From NCBI GenBank assembly GCA_021804345.1, contig JAJZHV010000050.1, forward strand, positions 1 to 7,526: a stretch of 7,526 nt of DNA, given 5' to 3'. The DNA is from Pseudomonadota bacterium (lineage in GTDB: Bacteria; Pseudomonadota; Gammaproteobacteria; Burkholderiales; Ferrovaceae). Every line of letters starts with the position of its first letter. Positions within the stretch are counted from its first letter, which is position 1. This document shows positions 1-6,684 of this stretch, in pieces. A model generated the notes under the pieces. That model made no database searches and was not told where the DNA came from. It saw only the letters and a program-made list of their open reading frames with translations. Both the position numbers and the translations under genes were made by a program.

Positions 1-1165
1 CCAGATTAGCCAGTACGAATTACCCGTGGTCAGCGGTGGTGAAATCAGGTTCTTCAGTGCCGAGCAGGAAAAAACTGTGCGTTTAACCCGCGCCCATCTG
101 GAAGAAGATGCCGGAAAATCCCTGCATGAGGATTTTCATGGGCGCAGCGGGATCGACTTAAACCGCGCCGGAACGCCTCTGCTCGAGATTGTCTCCGAAC
201 CCGATCTTCGCAGCGCCGCCGATGCCGTGGCCTACGCCCGGGCGCTACACCAATTGGTGACCTGGATCGGGATTTGTGACGGCAATATGCAGGAGGGCTC
301 CTTTCGCTGCGATGCCAACGTGTCGGTGCGCCCCATGGGGCAGGCAGAACTGGGAACACGCTGTGAAATCAAGAACCTGAACTCCTTTCGTTTCATGGAA
401 AAAGCCATTCTGTATGAAATTCAGCGACAAATTCAGAGGATAGAAGACGGCGGCCAGGTGCTTCAGGAAACCCGTCTGTACGATCCCGAGCGGGACGAAA
501 CCCGGGCCATGCGCTCCAAGGAAGATGCCCAGGATTACCGTTACTTCCCCGACCCGGATCTGCTTCCCTTGCGCATTTCTGAGGATTGGGTGGCGCAGGT
601 ACGCACCACCTTGCCCGAACTGCCCGCAGCATTGCGTGAGCGTTTCGTTCAGTCCTATGGCCTGTCGGCCTACGATGCGGACCTTCTGACCGGGTCGCAG
701 GCCCTGGCCCAGTACTTCCAGACGGTGCACCAATTGCTGGGTGGAGATGCCAAACTGTGTGCCAACTGGATCTGCGGCGAATTTTCTGCGGCCTTGCGGC
801 GTACTGAACGGGACGTACAGGAGGCGCCGGTGACTGCGCAACAGCTGTGCAATCTGCTGCGCCGCATTCAGGATGGCACGCTGTCCGGAAAAATGGCCAA
901 GGAGTTATTTGATGTCCTGTGGCAGGAGGGCGGCGAGGTGGATGAGCTGATCGCCCAGCGTGGTTTGAGTCAGATTTCTGACGCGCGGGTTCTGGAGCAG
1001 CTCATCGACGAACTGCTGGCAGCGCATCCCGAGCAGGTGGCTGAATTTCGCGCAGGCAAAGATAAGGTCTTCGGTTTCTTTGTGGGACGGGCCATGAAAG
1101 CCTGTGCGGGTCGGGCCAATCCGGCACAGCTTAATGCCCTGCTTCGGCAGCGGTTGGCGGGCTGA
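1..1165 (+). CDS. gatB: Asp/Glu-tRNA amidotransferase subunit B, 5'-truncated by window edge
   Basis: GatB is the tRNA-binding and kinase-like subunit of the GatCAB amidotransferase. It activates Asp-tRNA(Asn) or Glu-tRNA(Gln) with ATP for amidation by ammonia from GatA, in the cytoplasm. The reading frame is open from base 2, so the GTG at 26 is an internal valine and not the start. About 387 residues are visible and roughly 90 N-terminal residues of the usual ~475 lie outside. Visible landmarks in order are [40 protein letters not shown] and [21 protein letters not shown] in the catalytic cradle. A helical region and a YqeY-like tail (GKMAKELF to [12 protein letters not shown], about the last 90 residues) that contacts tRNA follow. 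The stop is 6 bp before metX, suggesting one transcript. gatC and gatA would be expected upstream. Identification is very secure; whether it serves Asn, Gln or both cannot be told here. Confidence 0.97.
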   Translation, partial: QISQYELPVVSGGEIRFFSAEQEKTVRLTRAHLEEDAGKSLHEDFHGRSGIDLNRAGTPLLEIVSEPDLRSAADAVAYARALHQLVTWIGICDGNMQEGSFRCDANVSVRPMGQAELGTRCEIKNLNSFRFMEKAILYEIQRQIQRIEDGGQVLQETRLYDPERDETRAMRSKEDAQDYRYFPDPDLLPLRISEDWVAQVRTTLPELPAALRERFVQSYGLSAYDADLLTGSQALAQYFQTVHQLLGGDAKLCANWICGEFSAALRRTERDVQEAPVTAQQLCNLLRRIQDGTLSGKMAKELFDVLWQEGGEVDELIAQRGLSQISDARVLEQLIDELLAAHPEQVAEFRAGKDKVFGFFVGRAMKACAGRANPAQLNALLRQRLAG

Positions 1166-1171
1166 AGGCGC

Positions 1172-2308
1172 ATGTCAGACTCGGTCGGTACAGTCACGCC
1201 ACAACGGCTGCATTGTTCGGACCCGCTCATGCTGGACTGTGGGTTGCCACTGACCAGCTTCGACCTGGTGTACGAAACCTATGGCACACTCAATGCGCAA
1301 CGCAGTAACGCGATCCTGATCTGTCATGCCCTGTCGGGAACCCATCATGTGGCAGGCCATTACCCCGGACAGCCCCGCTCCAGCGGTTGGTGGGACAACA
1401 TGGTGGGGCCGGGAAAGCCGGTGGATACCAACCGTTTTTTTGTGATAGGGGTGAATAATCTGGGAGGCTGTGACGGCTCTACGGGCCCCTCTAGCATCGA
1501 CCCGGCCACTGGGCATCCCTATGGCCCTTACTTTCCCTTTGTCACCGTTCAGGATTGGGTACAGGCGCAGGCTCGGCTGGCGGATCATTTGCACATTGAC
1601 TGTTTTGCCGCGGTGATGGGAGGCAGTCTGGGAGGGATGCAGGCGCTGCAGTGGAGCCTCACTTATCCCCATCGTCTGCGTCATGCCATCGTGATTGCCG
1701 CCGCGCCTAATCTGTCGGCGCAAAATATCGGCTTCAATGAGGTGGCACGTCAGGCCATTACTACAGATCCCGATTTTCACGGGGGAAATTATTATGCGCA
1801 GGGCGTCATTCCGGAACGCGGCTTGCGTCTGGCGCGCATGCTTGGACACATTACGTATTTGAGTGATGACGCCATGATGGAGAAATTCGGGCGCGACTTG
1901 CTGGCCAAGGCGCCCCATTTCTCCCTCGAAGTGGAATTCGAAATCGAGTCGTATCTGCGCTATCAGGGAAAAAAATTCTCGGAACGCTTCGACGCCAATA
2001 CGTACCTCATCATGACCAAGGCTCTGGATTATTTCGACCCGGCACTCCCTTACGGGGGGCAGCTCTCCAAGGCGCTGGCACGTGCGCAGGCAAACTTTCT
2101 GGTGGTGTCCTTTACCTCTGATTGGCGCTTTTCTCCCGCCCGCTCGCGCGAAATCCTCAAGGCCTTGCTGGATAACGGACTGGCTGTCAGCTATGCGGAA
2201 ATTGACTCCTCTCAGGGGCATGATGCCTTCTTGATGGAAAATCCGGATTACTTTGCAGTGATGCATGCCTATTTGGCCCGGGTGTTCGAGGGGCTGCCCC
2301 ATGCGTGA
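1172..2308 (+). CDS. metX: Homoserine O-acyltransferase, MetX family, probably the succinyl-CoA type
   Basis: MetX transfers an acyl group from acyl-CoA to the hydroxyl of homoserine, the first committed step of methionine synthesis, in the cytoplasm. The 378-residue product is full length for this alpha/beta-hydrolase family. Visible landmarks are CHALSGTHH near 51-59, [14 protein letters not shown] 95-108, and the nucleophile elbow GGSLGGMQ with Ser152. The likely catalytic Asp317 is in SDWRFSP and His350 is in QGHDAFL, completing the triad. Family members use either acetyl-CoA or succinyl-CoA. I recall that Arg two residues after the catalytic Asp (here Arg319), together with a metW neighbour, marks the succinyl type, but this is inference from family knowledge. 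The ATG is preceded by GAAGG (1164-1168) overlapping the gatB stop, with a short 3-base spacer. The N-terminus SVGTVTPQ matches relatives, supporting this start. The stop overlaps the metW start. Confidence 0.95.
   Translation: MSDSVGTVTPQRLHCSDPLMLDCGLPLTSFDLVYETYGTLNAQRSNAILICHALSGTHHVAGHYPGQPRSSGWWDNMVGPGKPVDTNRFFVIGVNNLGGCDGSTGPSSIDPATGHPYGPYFPFVTVQDWVQAQARLADHLHIDCFAAVMGGSLGGMQALQWSLTYPHRLRHAIVIAAAPNLSAQNIGFNEVARQAITTDPDFHGGNYYAQGVIPERGLRLARMLGHITYLSDDAMMEKFGRDLLAKAPHFSLEVEFEIESYLRYQGKKFSERFDANTYLIMTKALDYFDPALPYGGQLSKALARAQANFLVVSFTSDWRFSPARSREILKALLDNGLAVSYAEIDSSQGHDAFLMENPDYFAVMHAYLARVFEGLPHA
2288..2300 (+). promoter_or_regulatory. metW ribosome binding site, partly inside a small GC hairpin
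   Basis: GAGGGG at 2288-2293 lies seven bases before the metW ATG at 2301 and is a good Shine-Dalgarno. Its GGGG (2290-2293) can pair with CCCC (2297-2300) across a CTG loop, a four G-C pair stem directly next to the start codon. Ribosomes finishing metX (stop 2306-2308) would open it, so this may enforce translational coupling. The sequence is seen directly; the coupling role is inferred. Confidence 0.5.
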
Positions 2309-2918
2309 GCCCCTGTCGTTTGCCGCGCGCGCCGATTGGCTGGCGCTGGCCAGCTGGATCGAGCCGCGTTCGCGGGTACTGGATTTGGGCTGCGGCGACG
2401 GACAGTTGCTGCGCCACCTGCAGCAAACGCGGCAGGTCAGTGGTTATGGGATAGAAATCGAACCCGCGCGGGTGGTCAGCGCCGTGCGCAACGGGGTGAA
2501 CGTGTTGCAGATGAATTTAGAAACCGGGTTGTCTGGGTTTGACGATCGTTCCTTCGATACCGTCATTCTGTCCCAGACCTTACAGGCCATGCGTCATACC
2601 GAAGCCATTTTGCGGGAAATATTGCGCGTGGGGCGAGAGGGTATCGTCACTTTCCCCAATTTCGGTTTCTGGAAGAACCGCATGCAGGTGTTAGGTGGGG
2701 TCATGCCCAAATCCCAGGCCATGCCCTACGAATGGTTTGACACGCCCAACATTCATTTATGTACCCTGCGGGATTTCGAATCGCTGTGCCCCCGCATTGG
2801 GGCCCGGGTGGTACAACGGTTGGTGATTGGGCCTCAGGGTGAGCCTGTGGAATTATTTCCCAATCTGCGGGGTAGCCTCGCCATCTATCGCATCCAGCCG
2901 CAAGAGCGCCGGCCGTAA
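2301..2918 (+). CDS. metW: Methionine biosynthesis protein MetW, SAM-methyltransferase fold
   Basis: The product is a 205-residue class I methyltransferase-fold protein of the MetW family, encoded next to metX in many proteobacteria and functionally tied to MetX activity. The SAM-binding motif [10 protein letters not shown] is at residues 26-34, followed by YGIEIEP near 49-55 and [10 protein letters not shown] near 86-95. The family hallmarks [12 protein letters not shown] (118-129) and [13 protein letters not shown] (143-155) are present. I chose ATG 2301 over the in-frame ATG at 2265: 2301 has a well-placed GAGGGG, gives the usual ~200-residue length, and its MREPL start resembles relatives, while 2265 would add 12 residues encoded within metX. 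The start overlaps the metX stop by 8 bp. The last 20 codons overlap the 3' end of the opposing ampG. The exact biochemical reaction of MetW is not deducible from sequence. Confidence 0.94.
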   Translation: MREPLSFAARADWLALASWIEPRSRVLDLGCGDGQLLRHLQQTRQVSGYGIEIEPARVVSAVRNGVNVLQMNLETGLSGFDDRSFDTVILSQTLQAMRHTEAILREILRVGREGIVTFPNFGFWKNRMQVLGGVMPKSQAMPYEWFDTPNIHLCTLRDFESLCPRIGARVVQRLVIGPQGEPVELFPNLRGSLAIYRIQPQERRP

Positions 2919-4130
2919 ACGTCCGAGCAAAAGCAAGGCGGGAACCCCGACCAGGGTGGCAAACAAATAAAACAGGGGCCAGCCCCACTGTGCTGCCAAA
3001 AACCCCGACAGCGGCCCCACATAGACGCGACCCATGGCCGCCAGTGCCGAAAGCAGGGCAAACTGGGTGGCGCTGAAGCGGGCGTGGCATAAGCTCATGA
3101 GCAGGGCGGTAAAGGCAGTGGTGCCCATGCCCGAGCCCAGGTTTTCCAAAAACACCGCGCCCACCATCCATCCCAGGTCGTGCCCCTTCAAGGCCAGGGC
3201 ACAAAAGCAGAGGGTTACAGCGTTTTGCAACAGCCCGAAACGCCAGAGCGATGCGTATAATCCCCAGCGCGTCATCAGGGCCCCCCCCAGGGTCGCACCA
3301 AGCAAAGTGGCGAAGAGGCCGACCCCCTTGTTGACCATTCCCACTTCGGTGATGGAAAACCCCACCCCGCGGATGAGAAACGTGGAGGAGAGGGCGCCCG
3401 CAAAGGCGTCTCCCAGCTTGAACAGCAGGATCACCCCCAGCCAGGTCAGGGCCTGGGGCCGCTGTAGGAATTCCCGCAGGGGTTCCAGCACCGCCTGACG
3501 CAGGGAATGTGGGCCGGACTCGCGCTGTTCGGGTTCGGGCGCGCGTACAGTGGTGACCAGGCCCAGCCCCATGAGGGTTGCCATTAACGTGTAGGTGCGC
3601 GCCCAACCCCAATATCCAGCCACAATCAGCGCCAGTGCCCCCGAGGCCAGCATGGCTAGGCGGTATCCCAGTACACTGGCGGCTGCGCCGGGCCCACGCG
3701 CCTGGGGGCGCAGCAAGTCTGCCCGGTAGGCATCAATGACGATATCCTGGGAAGCAGACACAAAGGCCAGCAGGAAAGCCAGCAGAGCCGTATGCAGGGG
3801 TTGGCTGGCCACGGGTGTTTGTCCCAGCGTTAAAATGAGCCCGGTCAGAGTGGCTTGGGTCAGGAAAATCCAGCCCCTGCGTCGGCCCAGAAATGGAACC
3901 ACGAAACGGTCCATGAAGGGTGCCCATACAAACTTCCAGGTGTAGGGAAGGCCCACGAGCGTCAGCCAGCCCAGAGCCTGCAAGGAGACCCCTTCGGTGG
4001 TCAACCAGGCCTGCAATGTCGACCCACAAAGTGCCAGGGGAAGCCCCGAGGAGAATCCAAGCAACAGCAGACTGCGCAGGTCGGGATGGGTGAGCGAGCG
4101 AAGCCAGGAAGGCGCGGTGTGAACGGGCAT
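2853..4130 (-). CDS. ampG: AmpG-family muropeptide permease (major facilitator superfamily)
   Basis: This 425-residue inner-membrane transporter belongs to the AmpG branch of the major facilitator superfamily. AmpG imports GlcNAc-anhydroMurNAc muropeptides from the periplasm for cell-wall recycling and feeds the inducer signal for AmpC beta-lactamase where that system exists. The N-terminal motif LLLGFSSGLPLAL (22-34), STLQAW (37-42), FVWAPFMDR (67-75), ASQDIVIDAYR (126-136), FLENLGSGMGT (327-337) and RFSATQFALLSALAAMGRVY (351-370) closely match the E. coli protein as I recall it. Many long hydrophobic stretches are visible, consistent with about 12 helices. E. coli AmpG is longer (about 491 residues), so this is a shorter form. 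The ATG at 4130 is the first start after an in-frame TGA at 4139-4137. No good Shine-Dalgarno is seen upstream. The 3' end overlaps metW by 66 bp. The coding strand carries a run of eight G at 3288-3281. Confidence 0.92.
   Translation of the reverse strand: MPVHTAPSWLRSLTHPDLRSLLLLGFSSGLPLALCGSTLQAWLTTEGVSLQALGWLTLVGLPYTWKFVWAPFMDRFVVPFLGRRRGWIFLTQATLTGLILTLGQTPVASQPLHTALLAFLLAFVSASQDIVIDAYRADLLRPQARGPGAAASVLGYRLAMLASGALALIVAGYWGWARTYTLMATLMGLGLVTTVRAPEPEQRESGPHSLRQAVLEPLREFLQRPQALTWLGVILLFKLGDAFAGALSSTFLIRGVGFSITEVGMVNKGVGLFATLLGATLGGALMTRWGLYASLWRFGLLQNAVTLCFCALALKGHDLGWMVGAVFLENLGSGMGTTAFTALLMSLCHARFSATQFALLSALAAMGRVYVGPLSGFLAAQWGWPLFYLFATLVGVPALLLLGRLRPALLRLDAIDGEATPQIGK
3281..3288 (-). 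repeat. Eight-base G homopolymer inside ampG
   Basis: Eight consecutive C on the + strand (G on the ampG coding strand) encode part of a Leu-Gly-Gly-Ala stretch near residues 281-284. Such runs are prone to slippage during replication and to sequencing error. In this window the frame is intact. Confidence 0.85.
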
Positions 4131-4234
4131 GGCGCATCATGCCCCGGAGGACTTGAGAAAAGCAAGCGCCTCGGTTGCCAGGCCCCGTCCGCTCCGGTTC
4201 CCAGAGCGCGGCGGGGCTCGGTGGGGCGTGTCGG

Positions 4235-4259
4235 AGCATGCTATGCTGGGCATGTTTTT
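4235..4259 (+). terminator. Possible terminator-like hairpin with T5 upstream of pyrE
   Basis: CATGC (4237-4241) can pair with GCATG (4250-4254) across an eight-base loop. The stem extends by a G-U pair (4236-4255) and an A-U pair (4235-4256), and the run TTTTT occupies 4255-4259. This has the form of a weak intrinsic terminator or attenuator for any transcript entering from upstream. The stem is short and not GC-rich, and the same bases form the candidate promoter, so only one reading may be real. Confidence 0.25.
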
Positions 4260-4260
4260 G
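4239..4260 (+). promoter_or_regulatory. Candidate extended -10 promoter and transcription start of pyrE
   Basis: TGC-TATGCT at 4239-4247 is an extended -10 element (TG, one base, then a hexamer matching TATAAT at 4 of 6). No credible -35 is present 16-18 bases upstream, which is typical for extended -10 promoters. A start at G4254, seven bases past the hexamer, would give a transcript beginning G-UUUUU-G with a 26-base leader. That initial run resembles UTP-sensitive promoters of E. coli pyrimidine genes such as codBA and upp, where U-stuttering at high UTP lowers expression. The elements are seen; the function is inferred. Confidence 0.4.
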
Positions 4261-4279
4261 ACCTCATTCTTCCCCTATC

Positions 4280-4927
4280 ATGACTGATTTTCATACGCGC
4301 TTCATCGACTTCGCCATTCGCCAGCAGGTCATCCGCTTTGGACAGTTCGTGACCAAGGCGGGTCGTTCTTCTCCATACTTCTTCAATGCGGGTTTGTTCA
4401 ATACCGGGTCTGCCCTGCGCCAGCTCTGTGCCTTTTACGCCGAAACCATCCTGGATTGCGACATCCCCTTTGATTTTCTCTTTGGTCCCGCCTACAAGGG
4501 GATTCCTTTGGTGGCAGGCGTTGCCATGGCCCTGGCCGAGCAGGGGCGTGACGTTCCCTTCTGCTATAACCGCAAAGAGGTCAAGGATCACGGCGAAGGG
4601 GGAGCCTTGGTGGGCGCGCCTCCGGTGGGGCGTGCGCTGATCGTGGATGACGTGATTTCTGCCGGGACTTCGGTGCGGGAGTCGGTGCAACTGCTGAATC
4701 AGGCGGGGGCCCGGGCGGTGGGCGTGGTGACTGCCCTGGATCGGATGGAACGCGGAACCGGCACCCTGTCCGCCAGTCAGGAGGTTAGCGTGCTACAAGG
4801 CATACCGGTGGTGAGTATCGCAACGCTGGATCATCTACTGGAGCACTTGCGACAGGATGCCACCCTGGCCCCTCACCTGGAGCGGGTGCAGGCTTACCGC
4901 ACCCGTTACGGAGTGGCTGCGGGGTAG
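4280..4927 (+). CDS. pyrE: Orotate phosphoribosyltransferase
   Basis: PyrE joins orotate to PRPP to make orotidine 5'-phosphate, the fifth step of de novo pyrimidine synthesis, in the cytoplasm as a dimer. The 215-residue product is the usual length. Landmarks are Lys26 in [19 protein letters not shown] (25-43), GPAYKGIPL (69-77), the mobile catalytic loop [11 protein letters not shown] (98-108), and the PRPP motif [13 protein letters not shown] (119-131) with Asp123 and Asp124. The start at ATG 4280 aligns with the N-terminus of known PyrE (RFIDFA). The 20 bases upstream are pyrimidine-rich with no Shine-Dalgarno, so initiation is unusual: very short leader, structure-independent binding, or coupling to a leader ORF ending in the ATGA overlap at 4280-4283. 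The gene stands alone on its strand, divergent from ampG and convergent with ptsI. Confidence 0.97.
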   Translation: MTDFHTRFIDFAIRQQVIRFGQFVTKAGRSSPYFFNAGLFNTGSALRQLCAFYAETILDCDIPFDFLFGPAYKGIPLVAGVAMALAEQGRDVPFCYNRKEVKDHGEGGALVGAPPVGRALIVDDVISAGTSVRESVQLLNQAGARAVGVVTALDRMERGTGTLSASQEVSVLQGIPVVSIATLDHLLEHLRQDATLAPHLERVQAYRTRYGVAAG

Positions 4928-4942
4928 AGCCCGGTCAAGCGG

Positions 4943-6679
4943 CTAACAAGCCCACTGATTGAGTCGCTGAGCCAGTTCTTTCAGACGATCGGCATCGTAG
5001 GTGGTGAGAATTTTGCGAGTGAGCGGCTGCAAATCGGGCAGGCTGGTTTTGAGGATGATCTGTTTCACATCCGGTAAATAGGCCGGGTGCATGGAAAACT
5101 GGCGCAGGCCAAAACCGAGCAGCAACCGGGTCAGTTCTGGGTCGCCGGCCATCTCGCCACAGAGGGCCACAGGAATATGGGCCTTTTGTCCGCTGCGAAT
5201 GGTTTGCGAGACCAGGTTCAAGACCGCAGGATGCAGAGGGTCATAGAGATGGGCCACGGTGTCATCCGTGCGATCGATCGCCAGCGTGTACTGAATCAGG
5301 TCGTTGGTGCCAATGGACAGAAAATCCAGTCTGTCGATGAATAAGGGCAAGGCCAGCGCCGCTGCGGGGACTTCGATCATGCCGCCCACGGGCAGGTCTT
5401 CATGATAAGGCAGTCCTTCCTGGCGCAGTTCGGTCTTGGCCTGTTCCAGCAGTGCTAGGGCCTGGTTCAACTCCACACCATTGGACAGCATCGGCAATAA
5501 CAGGTGAATCCGGCCAAAGGAGGATGCGCGCAGGATAGCCCTTAACTGGGTCAAAAATAGCCGCGGCTGGGACAGGCAATACCGGATGGCGCGCAAACCC
5601 AGGGCGGGATTGAGCGCATTGACTTTGGGCGTGGAATCCAGCGGTTTATCGGCACCAATGTCCAGCGTCCGGATGGTGACGACTTGATGACGCATGGCCT
5701 CGGCCACCCGACGGTAGGCATTGAACTGTTCTTCCTCGCCGGGTGGGTCCCTGCGGTTCATGAACAGAAATTCGCTGCGATACAATCCGATGCCCGTGGC
5801 ACCGCTTTTCTTGACAGCATCCACATCATCGGGTGATTCAATGTTGGCCAGCAGTTCGATGAGGGTTCCATCCAGCGTGGTGGCGCGGGTGGTGCGCAAA
5901 CGCTTCAGTTTCTGTCGTTCCAGTGTCCATTGTTCCTGTCTGAGCCGATATTCGGCCAGCACCAGAGGGTCCGGATTGACGATGATGACGCCATTCATGC
6001 CATCCACGATCATGGGTTCACCTTCCCGGATCATGGCCCAGGCATGGTGCAGAGCCACCACGGAAGGGATGCCCAGACTGCGCGCCAGAATGGCGGTGTG
6101 CGAGGTGGCCCCTCCCATGTCGGTGATAAACGCTTGAAAAGGTTGCTGTTTGAACAGCAGCATGTCGGCCGGGCTTAAATCGTGAGCCACCAGAATACTG
6201 TCCGCGTCGGCTTTTTTGTCTGACATCAGGGTTCTGGGTTGTCCAATAAGCGCCTTGAGAAGGCGCTCCACCACCTGCGTGACGTCTTCCTTGCGCTCAC
6301 GCAGATAGCTGTCTTCGATCTGCTCGAATTGTTCGATCAGCAAATCCATCTGCTGTTTCAAGGCCCATTCGGCATTACAGCCCTGTTGCTCGATCAGGCT
6401 GCGCGGGACCTGGGACAGGGTTTCGTCATTGAGGATCATCAGATGCAGCTGCAAAAAGGCGGCGAATTCCGGGGGGGCCCCAGCGGGAACATGCTGCTCC
6501 AGTTCCTGCAGTTCGGTGCGCACCAGGTCTACCGCCTGATCAAAACGCTGGATTTCAGCCCCGAGATGCTGGGGCGCAATGGCGTAATGAGTGATTTCCA
6601 GGGAGGTTTGCAGGAATAGACGCGCACGCCCAATGGCAATGCCCTGGGCAACGGCAATTCCGTGCATGGAAAAGCTCAT
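4943..6679 (-). CDS. ptsI: Phosphoenolpyruvate-protein phosphotransferase (PTS Enzyme I)
   Basis: Enzyme I takes phosphate from phosphoenolpyruvate onto a histidine and passes it to HPr, the entry step of the PTS, in the cytoplasm. The product is 578 residues, normal for the family. The N-terminal HPr-binding helical domain is about 1-150. The phosphohistidine domain has GGATSHTAILARS (189-201) with His194. The PEP-binding barrel has GLYRSEF (298-304, Arg301), Arg337, Arg363, GMIEVPAA with Glu436, GTNDL with Asp460, Arg470 and CGEMAGDPE with Cys507. All key residues sit exactly five positions later than in E. coli Enzyme I as I recall its numbering, so the active site is intact. The start ATG 6679 has GGGAG (6694-6690) ten bases upstream, inside the last codons of ptsH; ATG 6667 is an alternative without such a site. 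It follows ptsH by 5 bp and is surely co-expressed with it. Confidence 0.97.
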   Translation of the reverse strand: MSFSMHGIAVAQGIAIGRARLFLQTSLEITHYAIAPQHLGAEIQRFDQAVDLVRTELQELEQHVPAGAPPEFAAFLQLHLMILNDETLSQVPRSLIEQQGCNAEWALKQQMDLLIEQFEQIEDSYLRERKEDVTQVVERLLKALIGQPRTLMSDKKADADSILVAHDLSPADMLLFKQQPFQAFITDMGGATSHTAILARSLGIPSVVALHHAWAMIREGEPMIVDGMNGVIIVNPDPLVLAEYRLRQEQWTLERQKLKRLRTTRATTLDGTLIELLANIESPDDVDAVKKSGATGIGLYRSEFLFMNRRDPPGEEEQFNAYRRVAEAMRHQVVTIRTLDIGADKPLDSTPKVNALNPALGLRAIRYCLSQPRLFLTQLRAILRASSFGRIHLLLPMLSNGVELNQALALLEQAKTELRQEGLPYHEDLPVGGMIEVPAAALALPLFIDRLDFLSIGTNDLIQYTLAIDRTDDTVAHLYDPLHPAVLNLVSQTIRSGQKAHIPVALCGEMAGDPELTRLLLGFGLRQFSMHPAYLPDVKQIILKTSLPDLQPLTRKILTTYDADRLKELAQRLNQWAC

Positions 6680-6684
6680 GGGCG

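Larger units (their letters stand above)
4131..4279. other. Divergent intergenic region between ampG and pyrE
   Basis: This is the only sizeable non-coding stretch (149 bp) and must hold promoters for ampG (leftward) and pyrE (rightward) unless they lie inside coding sequence. For pyrE an extended -10 is visible at 4239-4247 (separate entry). For ampG I see only a weak candidate on the - strand, TTGCTT (about 4169-4164) and CATGAT (about 4145-4140), which would leave almost no leader; I do not call it. A GC-rich imperfect hairpin is possible at 4182-4217: GCCCCG with CGGGGC outside, and CGCTC (4190-4194) with GAGCG (4204-4208) inside. It could be an operator or a structured RNA element. No known riboswitch was recognised. 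Confidence 0.6.

Noticed and set aside
26..28. GTG as a start for gatB
   Set aside because: The frame is open to the window edge with GatB-like residues before it, so this is an internal valine.
1969..1975. A7 run in metX (A-AAA-AAA) as a programmed frameshift site
   Set aside because: Full-length MetX is encoded without shifting, and no downstream stimulatory structure or alternate product is evident.
2265..2300. In-frame upstream ATG for metW
   Set aside because: It adds residues encoded inside metX, while ATG 2301 has a good ribosome binding site and the expected length.
1175..2302. A 375-codon open frame antisense to nearly all of metX
   Set aside because: It mirrors the metX frame almost end to end and its product resembles no family I know; long antisense frames are common opposite GC-rich genes.
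2701..3612. A 303-codon open frame on the - strand over metW/ampG
   Set aside because: It is an alternate frame of ampG with a Gly/Pro/Arg-rich product lacking recognisable motifs.
3855..4220. Long + strand frame antisense to ampG leading into the pyrE start
   Set aside because: The part opposite ampG shows no protein-like features. Only the last 20 codons (from GTG 4221) are kept as a speculative leader finding.
3733..4239. A 168-codon - strand frame overlapping the start of ampG
   Set aside because: It is a shadow of ampG, whose own frame carries clear transporter motifs.
5721..6137. + strand open frames opposite ptsI, also at 5087-5344 and 6239-6619
   Set aside because: They are antisense to a complete Enzyme I gene with all catalytic residues and have no recognisable product.
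6471..6477. G7 run in the ptsI region as a slippage site
   Set aside because: The frame is intact and essential-type residues continue beyond it; there is nothing beyond the run itself to support variation.
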